DNA from: Novosphingobium sp.
Lineage (GTDB): Bacteria; Pseudomonadota; Alphaproteobacteria; Sphingomonadales; Sphingomonadaceae
DNA: 64,000 bases
Direction of reading: 5' to 3'
NCBI RefSeq assembly: GCF_027531025.1
Contig: NZ_JAPZQX010000002.1
Location: 432,861-496,860 of the forward strand
Shown: one piece after another, positions 1-8,860 of the stretch
Layout: each line of letters begins with the position of its first letter
Position numbering within the stretch: the stretch's first letter is position 1
Program-made: the position numbers and the translations under genes
The notes under the pieces: generated by a model
Database searches by the model: none
Told to the model about the DNA's origin: nothing
Seen by the model: only the letters and a program-made list of their open reading frames with translations

Positions 1-1
1 C

Positions 2-307
2 GAGCTGATGACGCTCAACCACCTGCCCGATGATGGCGATCTGGCCTCGTGGTCGAAGTCGCTGTTCAGCGAGGCGACCAATGCCGGCGTCGGGTTCGGC
101 CTGGGCTTTGCGGTCAACCTCGATCCGGTGCGGACGATGATCCCGGGTTCGGTCGGCGAGTATTACTGGGGCGGGATGTATTCCACGGCCTTCTTCGTCG
201 ACCCGGTTGAGGAGATCACCATGGTCTTCATGACCCAGCTGGCCCCCAGCAGCACTTACCCGATCCGGCGCGAGTTGAAGACGCTGATCTATTCGGCGCT
301 GGCCTGA
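2..307 (+). CDS. serine hydrolase (beta-lactamase-like), C-terminal part
   Basis: Only the last 101 residues are inside the window; the reading frame is open to the left edge. The stretch GSVGEYYWGGMYSTAFFVDP followed by a strand ending in MVFMTQL is the usual C-terminal signature of EstB-type serine hydrolases related to class C beta-lactamases, in which a Ser-x-x-Lys nucleophile (here off-window) hydrolyses esters or amides. The gene is followed after 11 bases by a thioesterase gene in the same direction, so the two and the epoxide hydrolase behind them probably form one transcript. The substrate cannot be inferred. Confidence 0.8.
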   Translation, partial: ELMTLNHLPDDGDLASWSKSLFSEATNAGVGFGLGFAVNLDPVRTMIPGSVGEYYWGGMYSTAFFVDPVEEITMVFMTQLAPSSTYPIRRELKTLIYSALA

Positions 308-318
308 AGGAACCGACG

Positions 319-738
319 GTGAGCGTTGACAGCCTTTACGAGACGATGGGCCTTGTCCGCATCGTCGAGATGAACCCCGAAGGCCGTTCGCGGCTGGAAT
401 ACGAGGCGCGCGCCAACCAGTGCCATTCCGGCGGAGTAGTGCAGGGCGGCTTCGTGACCGGCTGGATCGATGCGGCCATGGCCCATGCGGTGATCGCCGT
501 GCTGGGCCACGATGTCACGCCGATGAGCCTGGAGATCAAGGTCAGCTTCTTCGCGCCTGTGCGCCCCGGGCGGGTGATTGCCGAAGGCTGGATCGAGCGG
601 CGCGGCAAGAAGACCGCCTTTGTCGAAGGGCAGCTGTTGGATATTGACGGCAATGTGTTGGCCAAGGGCAGCTCGACCGTGACACTGTTCGATCGCGGCA
701 AGGTTGAAGCTGCCGCCAAGGCAGCGCTGCAAGGATAG
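319..738 (+). CDS. PaaI-family acyl-CoA thioesterase (hotdog fold)
   Basis: A 139-residue protein, the normal size for a single hotdog domain. NQCHSGGVVQGGFVTGWID at about residues 34-52 matches the PaaI/4HBT motif that carries the helix and the catalytic Asp, so hydrolysis of an aromatic or medium-chain acyl-CoA is likely. The start is GTG, placed 7 bases after an AAGGA motif that overlaps the stop of the upstream hydrolase. The stop is 3 bases before the epoxide hydrolase start, which suggests co-transcription and a shared catabolic role. The actual acyl-CoA is unknown. Confidence 0.8.
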   Translation: MSVDSLYETMGLVRIVEMNPEGRSRLEYEARANQCHSGGVVQGGFVTGWIDAAMAHAVIAVLGHDVTPMSLEIKVSFFAPVRPGRVIAEGWIERRGKKTAFVEGQLLDIDGNVLAKGSSTVTLFDRGKVEAAAKAALQG

Positions 739-741
739 ACC

Positions 742-1866
742 ATGAGCGAAATCAAGCCTTTCACCCTCGCGATCCCGCAGGCGCAGCTGGACGATCTCGA
801 TGCCCGGCTGGACCTCGCCCGCTGGCCGGAAAAGGAGCCGGTCGATGACTGGTCGCAGGGTACGCCGCTCGCCGTGCTGCAGGACCTCGTCGGCTACTGG
901 CGCAAGGGCTATGACTGGCGGCGGTGCGAGGCGCGGCTGAATGGGCTGGGCCAGTACAAGACCGAGATCCAGGGGCTGGACATCCATTTCCTGCACGTCC
1001 GATCACCGCGCGCCGATGCCATGCCGCTCGTCATCACACACGGCTGGCCGGGCTCGGTGATCGAGTTCATGGGCGTGATCGAGGCGCTGACCAATCCGCC
1101 CGCGGGCGAACTTGCTTTCCACGTCGTCGCCCCATCGCTGCCGGGCTTCGGTTTCTCGGGCAAGCCGAGCGAAACCGGCTGGGGTGTGCCAAAGATCGCC
1201 TTTGCCTGGGCCGAACTGATGCAGCGGCTGGGTTACAATCGCTGGGTGGCACAGGGCGGTGACTGGGGATCGGCCGTGACCACCGCGATCGGCCTGATCA
1301 AGCCGCCGGGGTGCCTGGGCATCCACCTGAACATGCCGATCGCCCGGCCGCTGCCCGAAGACCTCGCCAATCCCTCGCCAGCCGAGCAAAAGGCGCTGGT
1401 CGCGTTGCAGCATTACCAGGACTGGGATTCGGGCTATTCCAAGCAGCAGAGCACCCGGCCGCAGACGGTGGGTTACGGGCTGGTGGACAGTCCTGTCGGT
1501 CTCGCTGGCTGGATCTTCGAGAAGATGTGGGCCTGGACCGACAATACCGGATCGCCCTTCGATGCGCTGAGCCGCGATGCCATTCTCGACAACATCATGC
1601 TTTACTGGCTGCCCGGCAACGGCGCCTCAGCCGCGCGGCTCTACTGGGAGAGCTTCAATGCCTTCGCCCCGGTGGAAATTGAGCTGCCGACGGCGGTCAG
1701 CGCCTATCCGCGCGAAATCCTGCCAACGCCGCGCAAATGGGCGGAGCGCAGCCTGAAGAACCTTGTCCACTGGGGGGATATGGAAAAAGGCGGCCACTTT
1801 GCCGCCTGGGAACAGCCCGAAGCCTTCGTTGGCGAATTGCGCACGGCCTTCGGCAAGATGGTCTAG
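742..1866 (+). CDS. epoxide hydrolase, EHN-type alpha/beta hydrolase
   Basis: A 374-residue alpha/beta hydrolase with the N-terminal EHN cap region (residues about 5-110) of microsomal-type epoxide hydrolases. HGWPGS at 100-105 is the oxyanion-hole motif, QGGDWGS places the nucleophilic Asp at 174, and GGHFAAWEQP near the end places the catalytic His at 352. The enzyme would open an epoxide to a vicinal diol through an Asp-ester intermediate. It is the last gene of the small hydrolase/thioesterase run and is followed at once by a strong hairpin. Its natural substrate cannot be told from sequence. Confidence 0.88.
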   Translation: MSEIKPFTLAIPQAQLDDLDARLDLARWPEKEPVDDWSQGTPLAVLQDLVGYWRKGYDWRRCEARLNGLGQYKTEIQGLDIHFLHVRSPRADAMPLVITHGWPGSVIEFMGVIEALTNPPAGELAFHVVAPSLPGFGFSGKPSETGWGVPKIAFAWAELMQRLGYNRWVAQGGDWGSAVTTAIGLIKPPGCLGIHLNMPIARPLPEDLANPSPAEQKALVALQHYQDWDSGYSKQQSTRPQTVGYGLVDSPVGLAGWIFEKMWAWTDNTGSPFDALSRDAILDNIMLYWLPGNGASAARLYWESFNAFAPVEIELPTAVSAYPREILPTPRKWAERSLKNLVHWGDMEKGGHFAAWEQPEAFVGELRTAFGKMV

Positions 1867-1899
1867 CGCGCCGCCCCGAACCTGGCCGGGGCGGCGCGC
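1866..1899. terminator. bidirectional terminator hairpin between epoxide hydrolase and ilvC
   Basis: A perfect 13-bp GC stem (1866-1878 with 1887-1899) and an 8-base loop lie between two convergent genes. There is no long T tract, so termination may be helped by Rho. The left arm begins at the last base of the epoxide hydrolase stop codon. Confidence 0.7.
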
Positions 1900-1906
1900 T
1901 GAACGC

Positions 1907-2941
<1,035 letters not shown>

Positions 2942-2948
2942 CTAACTT

Positions 2949-3019
2949 GTCGTTCCCGCGCACGCGGGAACCCATGGACTGCCCTTGCACCATGGATCCC
3001 CGCCTGCGCGGGGATGACA
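2949..3019. repeat. REP-like inverted pair in the ilvN-ilvC gap
   Basis: Two related GC-rich hairpin units face each other: the first reads GTTCCCGCG-CACGCGGGAAC and runs into CCATGGA, the second is CATGGATCCCCGCCTGCGCGGGGAT. Read on opposite strands both have the plan CCCGCG-loop-CGCGGG followed by CCATGG. Such paired units are typical dispersed REP/BIME-type elements and sit here inside an operon, where they can protect or punctuate the mRNA. Confidence 0.7.
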
Positions 3020-3039
3020 CGGTGAATGAAAAAGTGCCG

Positions 3040-3558
3040 CTAAACCGCTTCGGCCCCGCGCATCATGCCGACCACCCCGGTGCGGCCCACTTCGACCAGC
3101 CCCAGCTCGCGCATCAGGCTGACGAAGCGGTCGATCTTGTCCGGCGCGCCGGTCAGTTCGAAAATGAAGCTGCTGGTCGTGGTGTCGACCACGCTCGCGC
3201 GGAACACGTCGGCCAGGCGTAGTGCTTCGACCCGGGCCTCGCCTGTGCCGGCCACCTTGACCAGTGCCAGCTCGCGCTCGACGTGGGCCCCGGCCTCGGT
3301 CAGATCGATCACCTTGTGGACCGGCACCAGCCGTTCCAGCTGGGCGTGGATCTGGTCGATCACCTGGGGCGGGCCGTGGGTGACGATGGTGATCCGGCTG
3401 ACCGCGTGGTTCTCGGTAATGTCAGCCACGGTCAGGCTGTCGATGTTATAGCCGCGCGCGGTGAACAGGCCGGCGATCTTGGCCAGGATCCCGGCTTCGT
3501 TGTCGACCGTGATGGTCAGGACGTGGCGTTCCGACGCCTGCTGTTTGATCTTCATCAT
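3040..3558 (-). CDS. ilvN: acetolactate synthase small (regulatory) subunit
   Basis: The 172-residue regulatory subunit of acetohydroxyacid synthase. An N-terminal ACT domain (HVLTITVDNEAGILAKIAG, about residues 10-28) binds valine for feedback inhibition, and a second ACT-like C-terminal domain completes the usual length. The chosen start is the first ATG of a tandem ATGATG, 11 bases after the ilvB stop and preceded by AGGAA. A longer reading frame exists only as an overlap into ilvB. It forms a complex with IlvB and sits in the order ilvB-ilvN-ilvC. Confidence 0.95.
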   Translation of the reverse strand: MMKIKQQASERHVLTITVDNEAGILAKIAGLFTARGYNIDSLTVADITENHAVSRITIVTHGPPQVIDQIHAQLERLVPVHKVIDLTEAGAHVERELALVKVAGTGEARVEALRLADVFRASVVDTTTSSFIFELTGAPDKIDRFVSLMRELGLVEVGRTGVVGMMRGAEAV

Positions 3559-3569
3559 CGGAGCGTTCC

Positions 3570-5312
3570 TTACACCAGCGCCTTGGCTTCGTCGTCCATG
3601 GTCCCGGCAACCTGATCGCCATAGAGGATCATGTCGGTATGCGCCGCGCCGCTGGGGATCATAGGGAAGCAGTTGGCTTCCTTGTGGACCAGGCAATCGA
3701 CGATCACCGGCCCCGGATGATCGAGCATCGCCTGGATACCGGCGTCCAGCTGGCCTTCGTTCTCGATCCGGATGCCCTTCCAGCCATAGGCCTCGGCCAG
3801 CTTCACGAAATCGGGCAAGCTGTCCGAATAGCTTTCCGAATAGCGGCTTTCATAGGTCAGTTCCTGCCACTGGCGGACCATGCCCATCCATTCGTTGTTG
3901 AGGATGAAGACCTTGACCGGCAGGCGATACTGTGTGGCCGTGCCCAGTTCCTGGATGTTCATCTGGATCGAGGCATCGCCGGCAATGTCGATCACCAGGC
4001 TGTCGGGATTGCCCAGCTGCGCGCCGATCGCGGCGGGCAGGCCATAGCCCATGGTGCCGAGCCCGCCCGAGGTGAGCCACTTGTTCGGCGCAAAGAACGG
4101 GAAGTACTGCGCCGCCCACATCTGGTGCTGGCCCACTTCGGTGGAGATCACCGGATCGCGGTGCCTGGTCAGTTCATAGAGCCGCTCGATCGCCAGCTGG
4201 GGCATGATCGCCTGCGGATTGGCCGGATAGGCCAGGCTCTGGCGCGCGCGCCAGCCATCGATGCGCGATTTCCACTCGGTCAGGTCCTGGGCCTTGCGAT
4301 CGCCCCAGGCGTCGAGCAGCTGTTCCAGCACCTCGGCGCAATCGCCCAGGATCGGCAGGTCGACCGGCACCGTCTTGTTGAACGAGGAGCGGTCGATATC
4401 GATGTGGATTTTGGTCGAATGGGGCGAGAAGGCATCGAGCCGCCCGGTCACCCGGTCATCGAACCGCGCGCCCACGCAGACGATCAGGTCCGCCTTGTTC
4501 ATCGCCATGTTCGATTCGTAAGTGCCGTGCATGCCCAGCATGCCCAGCCAGTCGGCATGGTCGGCCGGGAAGGCGCCCAGGCCCATGAGGGTGGAAGTAA
4601 CCGGCGCGCCGGTCTTTTCCTGCAGCTCGCGCAGCAGTTCGGTGGCGCGCGGGCCGGAATTGATCACGCCGCCGCCGGTATAGAGGATCGGCGCGCGGGC
4701 ATTGCCGATCAGTTCGATCGCGCGGGCAATGTCCTTGTCGGTCCCGCGCAGAGTCGGCGTGTAGCGGTTGCGACGCTGCGGCGCGCCGTGGCTGAAGCTG
4801 GCGACCGCAACCTGCACGTCCTTGGGAATGTCGATCACGACCGGGCCGGGGCGGCCTTCCGTGGCGATCTGGAAAGCCTCGTCGATCGTCGCGGCCAGTT
4901 CCGCCGGGTCCTTCACCAGGTAGTTGTGCTTGGTGCAGTGGCGGGTGATGCCGACGGTATCGGCTTCCTGGAAAGCGTCCGAACCGATCAGGCCAGTAGC
5001 GACCTGGCCGGTGATCACCACCAGCGGGATCGAATCCATGAAGGCATCGGCAATGCCGGTCACCGCATTGGTTGCGCCGGGGCCGGAGGTGACCAGCACC
5101 ACGCCGGGCTTGCCGGTGGAACGAGCATAGCCTTCGGCGGCATGGGCCGCGCCGGCTTCGTGCCGGACCAGGATGTGGCGAATGCGCGGATCGGCGAACA
5201 GGGCGTCGTAAATCGGCAGCACCGCGCCCCCGGGATAACCGAAGACGAATTCGACCCCCTGGCGGACCAGGCTTTCGACCAGGATGCTTGCGCCGCTGCG
5301 CTCTTCACTCAC
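3570..5312 (-). CDS. ilvB: acetolactate synthase large (catalytic) subunit
   Basis: A 580-residue thiamine-diphosphate enzyme that joins two pyruvates (or pyruvate plus 2-ketobutyrate), the first step of branched-chain amino acid synthesis. The N-terminal PYR domain includes FGYPGGAVLPIYD and the catalytic Glu at 52 in RHEAGAAHAAEG. The central FAD-related domain and the C-terminal PP domain with GDASIQMN (the diphosphate/Mg2+ site) follow. The start is GTG at 5312, with AAGGA 8 bases upstream. A leader with a 12-bp hairpin precedes it, and miaA lies upstream on the same strand, so read-through from miaA is possible. Confidence 0.97.
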   Translation of the reverse strand: MSEERSGASILVESLVRQGVEFVFGYPGGAVLPIYDALFADPRIRHILVRHEAGAAHAAEGYARSTGKPGVVLVTSGPGATNAVTGIADAFMDSIPLVVITGQVATGLIGSDAFQEADTVGITRHCTKHNYLVKDPAELAATIDEAFQIATEGRPGPVVIDIPKDVQVAVASFSHGAPQRRNRYTPTLRGTDKDIARAIELIGNARAPILYTGGGVINSGPRATELLRELQEKTGAPVTSTLMGLGAFPADHADWLGMLGMHGTYESNMAMNKADLIVCVGARFDDRVTGRLDAFSPHSTKIHIDIDRSSFNKTVPVDLPILGDCAEVLEQLLDAWGDRKAQDLTEWKSRIDGWRARQSLAYPANPQAIMPQLAIERLYELTRHRDPVISTEVGQHQMWAAQYFPFFAPNKWLTSGGLGTMGYGLPAAIGAQLGNPDSLVIDIAGDASIQMNIQELGTATQYRLPVKVFILNNEWMGMVRQWQELTYESRYSESYSDSLPDFVKLAEAYGWKGIRIENEGQLDAGIQAMLDHPGPVIVDCLVHKEANCFPMIPSGAAHTDMILYGDQVAGTMDDEAKALV

Positions 5313-5355
5313 CGTAACAGTCCTTCATCATTCTTGCCGCCCCTATCAAAGAACC

Positions 5356-5383
5356 GACCCGGCACAGTGGCCTGTACCGGGTC
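5356..5383 (-). terminator. attenuator-like hairpin in the ilvB leader
   Basis: On the minus strand a 12-bp stem (one G-U pair) with a 4-base loop is followed by GGTTCTTTG, a weak T-rich tail, 44 bases before the ilvB start. The left arm GACCCGG (minus strand 5383-5377) can also pair with a second CCGGGTC copy at 5430-5424, so two exclusive structures are possible if transcription starts far enough upstream. This resembles amino-acid-controlled attenuation but is not proven. Confidence 0.5.
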
Positions 5384-5429
5384 GCCCTCTCCAACTCGTG
5401 CGGGCCTGCCGTGGGCAGGAAGTGACCCG

Positions 5430-5458
5430 GCCCTAGGAGACAGGAAATATCGTGTCAA
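5430..5458 (-). promoter_or_regulatory. putative sigma-70 promoter of ilvB
   Basis: On the minus strand TTGACA (5458-5453) and TAGGGC (5435-5430) are separated by 17 bases, directly after the miaA stop. The -35 box is perfect and the -10 box is weak. The carA promoter candidate in this window has the same plan (TTGACG, 17 bases, TAGCGG). Confidence 0.45.
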
Positions 5459-5461
5459 GAA

Positions 5462-6424
5462 TTATTGTTGTAATAATGATGCAAATGGATCGAGAGAATC
5501 GACATTAAATGACTCGATCCGTGGCCAATCGGCGGAAGTCTGCCCCCGGAACCAGGTGTACTGCCGCTTGGCATAGTTCCTGGTCGCTTGCTGCCCCATG
5601 CTTTCCGCTACGGCAAGCGACATTTCGCCGCGCAAATGTGCGGTGAGTTCTGGCATGCCGATGGCCCGCATGACCGGCAGGGCCGGGTCCAGCCCGCGCG
5701 CCAGCAGCGCCTCCACTTCGGCCAGGGCTCCACGCTCCAGCATCAGCGAAAAGCGCCGGTCGCAGCGTTCATACAGCCAGGCCCGGTCAGGCAGGAGCAG
5801 CAGCGGGTGCAGGGTAATCGCCGCCCCGATCCCGCCCTCGCGCCGTTCCTGCCAGGCGGCGAGCGGCTGGCCGGTGGAGCGCACCACTTCCAGTGCGCGG
5901 GCGACGCGGGTGGTGTCATTGGGGGAAAGGCGGGCGGCCCGCTCTGGGTCTTCGCGGGCGAGGGCGGCATGGGCCTCGGCCACGGGCATGACCCGCACCG
6001 CCTCGCGCACCGCCGGATCGATCGGCGGCACCGGGGCGATGCCATCCAGCAGCGTGCGCAAGTATAGCCCGGTCCCGCCGACCAGGATCGGCACCGCCCC
6101 GCCAGCATGGACTTCCTCAACCAGAGCCCGCGCTGCCCGTGCCCAGTCAGCGGCGGAACAGGCGGTCGCGCCGTCCCATTCGCCGAACAGGCAGTGCGGC
6201 ACACCCTGCATCTCTTCCTCGCCGGGGCGTGCGCTCAGCACGGCGAGGTCGGCATAGACCTGCGCGCTGTCGGCATTGATCACCACCGCTTCGCGGCCTC
6301 GTTCCCGCAGGGCCAGCGCCAGCCGCACGGCCAGATCGCTCTTGCCGCTGGCGGTCGGCCCTGCGATGAGCGCCACCGGCGGCCGTTCGCGGTCCGAATC
6401 TACAGGGGAATCCTTCGTGCCCAT
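5462..6424 (-). CDS. miaA: tRNA dimethylallyltransferase
   Basis: A 320-residue enzyme that adds the dimethylallyl group to A37 of tRNAs reading UNN codons. The P-loop GPTASGKS lies at residues 22-29, INADSAQVY (substrate tRNA/DMAPP site) follows, VGGTGLYLRTLLDG is the conserved central motif, and RNYAKRQYTWFRGQ is the C-terminal tRNA-binding signature. The ATG at 6424 gives the usual family length; the open frame continues to 6904 but only as a shadow of serB. The start overlaps the start of serB on the other strand by eight bases. Confidence 0.95.
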   Translation of the reverse strand: MGTKDSPVDSDRERPPVALIAGPTASGKSDLAVRLALALRERGREAVVINADSAQVYADLAVLSARPGEEEMQGVPHCLFGEWDGATACSAADWARAARALVEEVHAGGAVPILVGGTGLYLRTLLDGIAPVPPIDPAVREAVRVMPVAEAHAALAREDPERAARLSPNDTTRVARALEVVRSTGQPLAAWQERREGGIGAAITLHPLLLLPDRAWLYERCDRRFSLMLERGALAEVEALLARGLDPALPVMRAIGMPELTAHLRGEMSLAVAESMGQQATRNYAKRQYTWFRGQTSADWPRIESFNVDSLDPFASLLQQ

Positions 6425-7292
6425 TGCCCGCGTGATAGCAGAACCGGCGGTCTTGTCGGCAAATGTCTCGGCCGCGATCCACGCGCTCGAAGCGGCCGGA
6501 GTGCGGGTCCATGCGGCCGAGCCACTGGCCGGGCTGGACGAGGTGCTGCAGTTCTCGGTCGATGGCGATGCGGCCACCATGCGCGCCGTGCTGGAGCGGG
6601 TCTTCCCGGTCGCCGACCTGCTGGTCAGCGCCGAGGCGCCGGTCGTGCCGCAGGTGTTCGTCTCGGACATGGATTCAACCATGATCCAGGCCGAATGCAT
6701 CGACGAGCTGGCCGACTTTGCTGGGCTGAAGGACCAGATCGCCGCAATCACCGAACGCGCCATGCAGGGCGAGCTCGATTTTGCCGAGGCGTTGACCGAG
6801 CGGGTGCGGCTGCTGGGCGGGCTGGGCGAGGGGGCGATTGCCCAGTGCCTGGCCGAGCGCGTGCCGCCGATGCCGGGGGCCACCACGCTGGTCGCCACGC
6901 TCAAGGATCATGGTTGCTTTACCGTCCTCGTCACAGGTGGTTTCCACCAATTTGCCGATCCGGTGGCCGATCAGCTGGGCTTCGAGCGGGTTGTCGCCAA
7001 CCGGCTGGGGGTAGAGCACGGTGCGCTGACCGGCGGGCTGGTCGGCGGGATCGTCGACAGCTCGGTCAAGGAGCAGGTGCTGCGCGAGGAAGTGGCGCTG
7101 CGCGGCGGAGCGAGCCTGGCCACTGGCGATGGTGCCAACGACATTCCGATGCTGCGCGCGGCCACCCACGGGATTGCCTATCACGCCAAGCCCAAGGCGC
7201 GCGAGGCCGCCCACGGCTATGTCGCCGCCGGTGACCTGACCAGTGTGCTGCTGCTGCTTGGCATCCCGCGTGGGGACTGGATCGGGGATTAG
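6417..7292 (+). CDS. serB: phosphoserine phosphatase
   Basis: A 291-residue HAD-family enzyme that makes serine from phosphoserine. The motif SDMDST places the phosphorylated Asp at 84 and the acid/base Asp at 86. TGGFHQFA is motif II and GDGANDIPML is the Mg2+-binding motif. The N-terminal 75 residues are the family's regulatory region. The start is taken as GTG at 6417 because AGGGGAA lies 6 bases upstream and the resulting N-terminus (PIARVIAEP) resembles sphingomonad SerB; a second GTG at 6432 is possible. The gene converges with the next one by a 4-base stop overlap. Confidence 0.93.
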   Translation: MPIARVIAEPAVLSANVSAAIHALEAAGVRVHAAEPLAGLDEVLQFSVDGDAATMRAVLERVFPVADLLVSAEAPVVPQVFVSDMDSTMIQAECIDELADFAGLKDQIAAITERAMQGELDFAEALTERVRLLGGLGEGAIAQCLAERVPPMPGATTLVATLKDHGCFTVLVTGGFHQFADPVADQLGFERVVANRLGVEHGALTGGLVGGIVDSSVKEQVLREEVALRGGASLATGDGANDIPMLRAATHGIAYHAKPKAREAAHGYVAAGDLTSVLLLLGIPRGDWIGD

Positions 7293-7867
7293 GCCCGCCT
7301 GGTCTTGCGCCATGCCGCCAGCCTGAGGGCGGCGGCGGACAGGGACAGCGCCGTGCCGACCAGCCCGGTGATCATCGTATCCGCTTCGGGAATGCGCTTG
7401 GCATAGGCCAGGGTGAAGACCAGCCAGATCACGTGAATGCCTGTGCGGTGCAACCGCTTCCAGTTGGCCCCCAGGGCCTTCATCGCTGCATCGCTGGAGG
7501 TCAGCGCCATGGCCAGGATCGCCAGATAGGCCACTGCGCCGGGGGCGAGCAGGCTGAGGCTGTCGCCCCGCGTGGTGACCGCCATATAGAGCGCGCCGAA
7601 ATGGATCGTGTGGGTGAAGGCGAAGGCCAGCCCCCACCGGCGCCGGTCGCGGACCAGAGCCTTTGTCGTGGCTGACGGGGCCAGGCGCAGCAGGCTGGAG
7701 GCGGCATAGGCCAGCATGAAGATCGGCAGTCCAACCCGCGCGGTGTAACGCGCGGCAAGGTTCCATGCCTCAGGCTCGGTAGTGCCAAGCGCCAGGCCAA
7801 GGTACAGCGACCCAGGGCCGAGAATAACGGCCATGACCAGTGGCCAGCGTCGATCAAGAAGGTTCAT
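7289..7867 (-). CDS. ferric-reductase-like / MsrQ-like heme membrane protein
   Basis: A 192-residue inner-membrane protein with about five or six hydrophobic segments. Two helices carry histidines in the spacing expected of a ferric-reductase-like transmembrane heme domain: FTHTIHFGALY at about 85-95 and LHRTGIHVIWLVF at about 139-151. The MsrQ/YedZ family uses such heme to pass electrons from quinol or flavin to a periplasmic reductase. No MsrP partner is next to it. GGGAG lies 6 bases before the ATG. The physiological acceptor is unknown. Confidence 0.65.
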   Translation of the reverse strand: MNLLDRRWPLVMAVILGPGSLYLGLALGTTEPEAWNLAARYTARVGLPIFMLAYAASSLLRLAPSATTKALVRDRRRWGLAFAFTHTIHFGALYMAVTTRGDSLSLLAPGAVAYLAILAMALTSSDAAMKALGANWKRLHRTGIHVIWLVFTLAYAKRIPEADTMITGLVGTALSLSAAALRLAAWRKTRRA

Positions 7868-7948
7868 GGGTTTCTCCCTGCCCGATGGCTCGGATAACGG
7901 ATCGGCAACCGATTGGCGAGATACCGGGACACTGGCGGGAGCGATATA

Positions 7949-7977
7949 TTGACACCCGTGTCAGCTAATGACAGATT
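7949..7977 (+). promoter_or_regulatory. coq4 promoter with palindrome, possibly leaderless
   Basis: TTGACA at 7949-7954 and a weak CAGATT at 7972-7977 are 17 bases apart, which would start transcription exactly at the coq4 ATG (7984). No ribosome-binding site is visible. TGACAC-CC-GTGTCA (7950-7963) is an inverted repeat lying over the -35 box and could be an operator. Confidence 0.4.
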
Positions 7978-7983
7978 GGATTA

Positions 7984-8832
7984 ATGGACAGCCTTGCCCC
8001 CACTGCGCAGTTTACTGCCGAAGAGCCCGCCGCTGCCGATGTTGCCGCGGACCTGCCGATCTATGACGAGCGGCGCCCGCAGCTGAAGCGCAACATTCCC
8101 AAGGCCTGGCGGCACTTCAAGGAGCTGGTCAAGGACAAGGAGAACACCAAGGAGGTGTTCTACATCTTCGAGGCGCTGCCCTGGACCGGCCTGCGCGCTG
8201 CCGCCGAGAGCTTCCTGCGCTCCTCACGCGGCCAGGCGCTGCGCAAGAGCGAGCCCTATCTGCCGCCGATCCTTGACGATCACGCCGCGCTGCGCCGGCT
8301 GCCCAAGGGCAGCCTAGCCCATGCCTATTGCGATTTCATGGAGCGCGAAGGGCTGACCGCACAGGGCCTGGTTGACGAGTTCGCCGAATTCGCCGCCAAG
8401 CGCGAGAAGTTCCACGACCAGATGGAATGGTACTACAACCGGATGCGCGACACGCATGACCTGCTGCACGTGCTGACCGGCTTCGGCCGCGATGCGCTGG
8501 GCGAACAGTGCGTGCTGGCCTTTACCTACAGCCAGCAACCCAGCCCGGGTCACCTGCTGCTGGGCTATGCCGGCGGCCTGGAAATCAAGAAGCGGATCAA
8601 GAGCAGCGCCCCGGTGCTGCGCGCGGTGCGCGAAGGGCAGCGGCTGGGCAAGGCCTGTCCGCGCCTGGTCGAACAGCCGATCCGCGAACTGCTGGCCATG
8701 CCGATCGAGGACGTGCGCAAGCGGCTGCACATCACCCCGGCGGTCAATTACAGCAAGGCCCACGAAGTTTGGCGCGGGATGGGGATCGATCCCTATGACC
8801 TGCTGGGGGCGGCCAAGAAAAAGGCTGCCTGA
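7984..8832 (+). CDS. coq4: ubiquinone biosynthesis protein of the COQ4 family
   Basis: A 282-residue COQ4-family protein. The family's metal site HDxxH-x11-E is complete: His158, Asp159, His162 and Glu174 in DTHDLLHVLTGFGRDALGE. COQ4 has been linked to C1 decarboxylation/hydroxylation and to organisation of the ubiquinone-synthesis complex at the inner membrane; in alphaproteobacteria it stands in for other enzymes of the pathway. About 35 low-complexity Ala/Glu-rich residues precede the conserved part. No other ubiquinone gene is adjacent. Confidence 0.88.
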   Translation: MDSLAPTAQFTAEEPAAADVAADLPIYDERRPQLKRNIPKAWRHFKELVKDKENTKEVFYIFEALPWTGLRAAAESFLRSSRGQALRKSEPYLPPILDDHAALRRLPKGSLAHAYCDFMEREGLTAQGLVDEFAEFAAKREKFHDQMEWYYNRMRDTHDLLHVLTGFGRDALGEQCVLAFTYSQQPSPGHLLLGYAGGLEIKKRIKSSAPVLRAVREGQRLGKACPRLVEQPIRELLAMPIEDVRKRLHITPAVNYSKAHEVWRGMGIDPYDLLGAAKKKAA

Positions 8833-8837
8833 CAGGG

Positions 8838-8860
8838 GGAGCTGCGGTCAGCGCAGCTCC
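8838..8860. terminator. hairpin between coq4 and the DUF3052 gene
   Basis: Stem GGAGCTGCG/CGCAGCTCC with a 5-base loop lies just after the coq4 stop and overlaps the last codons of the convergent DUF3052 gene. It can end transcription from either side. Confidence 0.55.

Noticed and set aside
5455..5505. 16-codon minus-strand frame as an ilv leader peptide gene
   Set aside because: Not listed as a gene: it has a weak ribosome site, overlaps the end of miaA and lies upstream of the best promoter candidate. It is kept only as part of the attenuator hypothesis.
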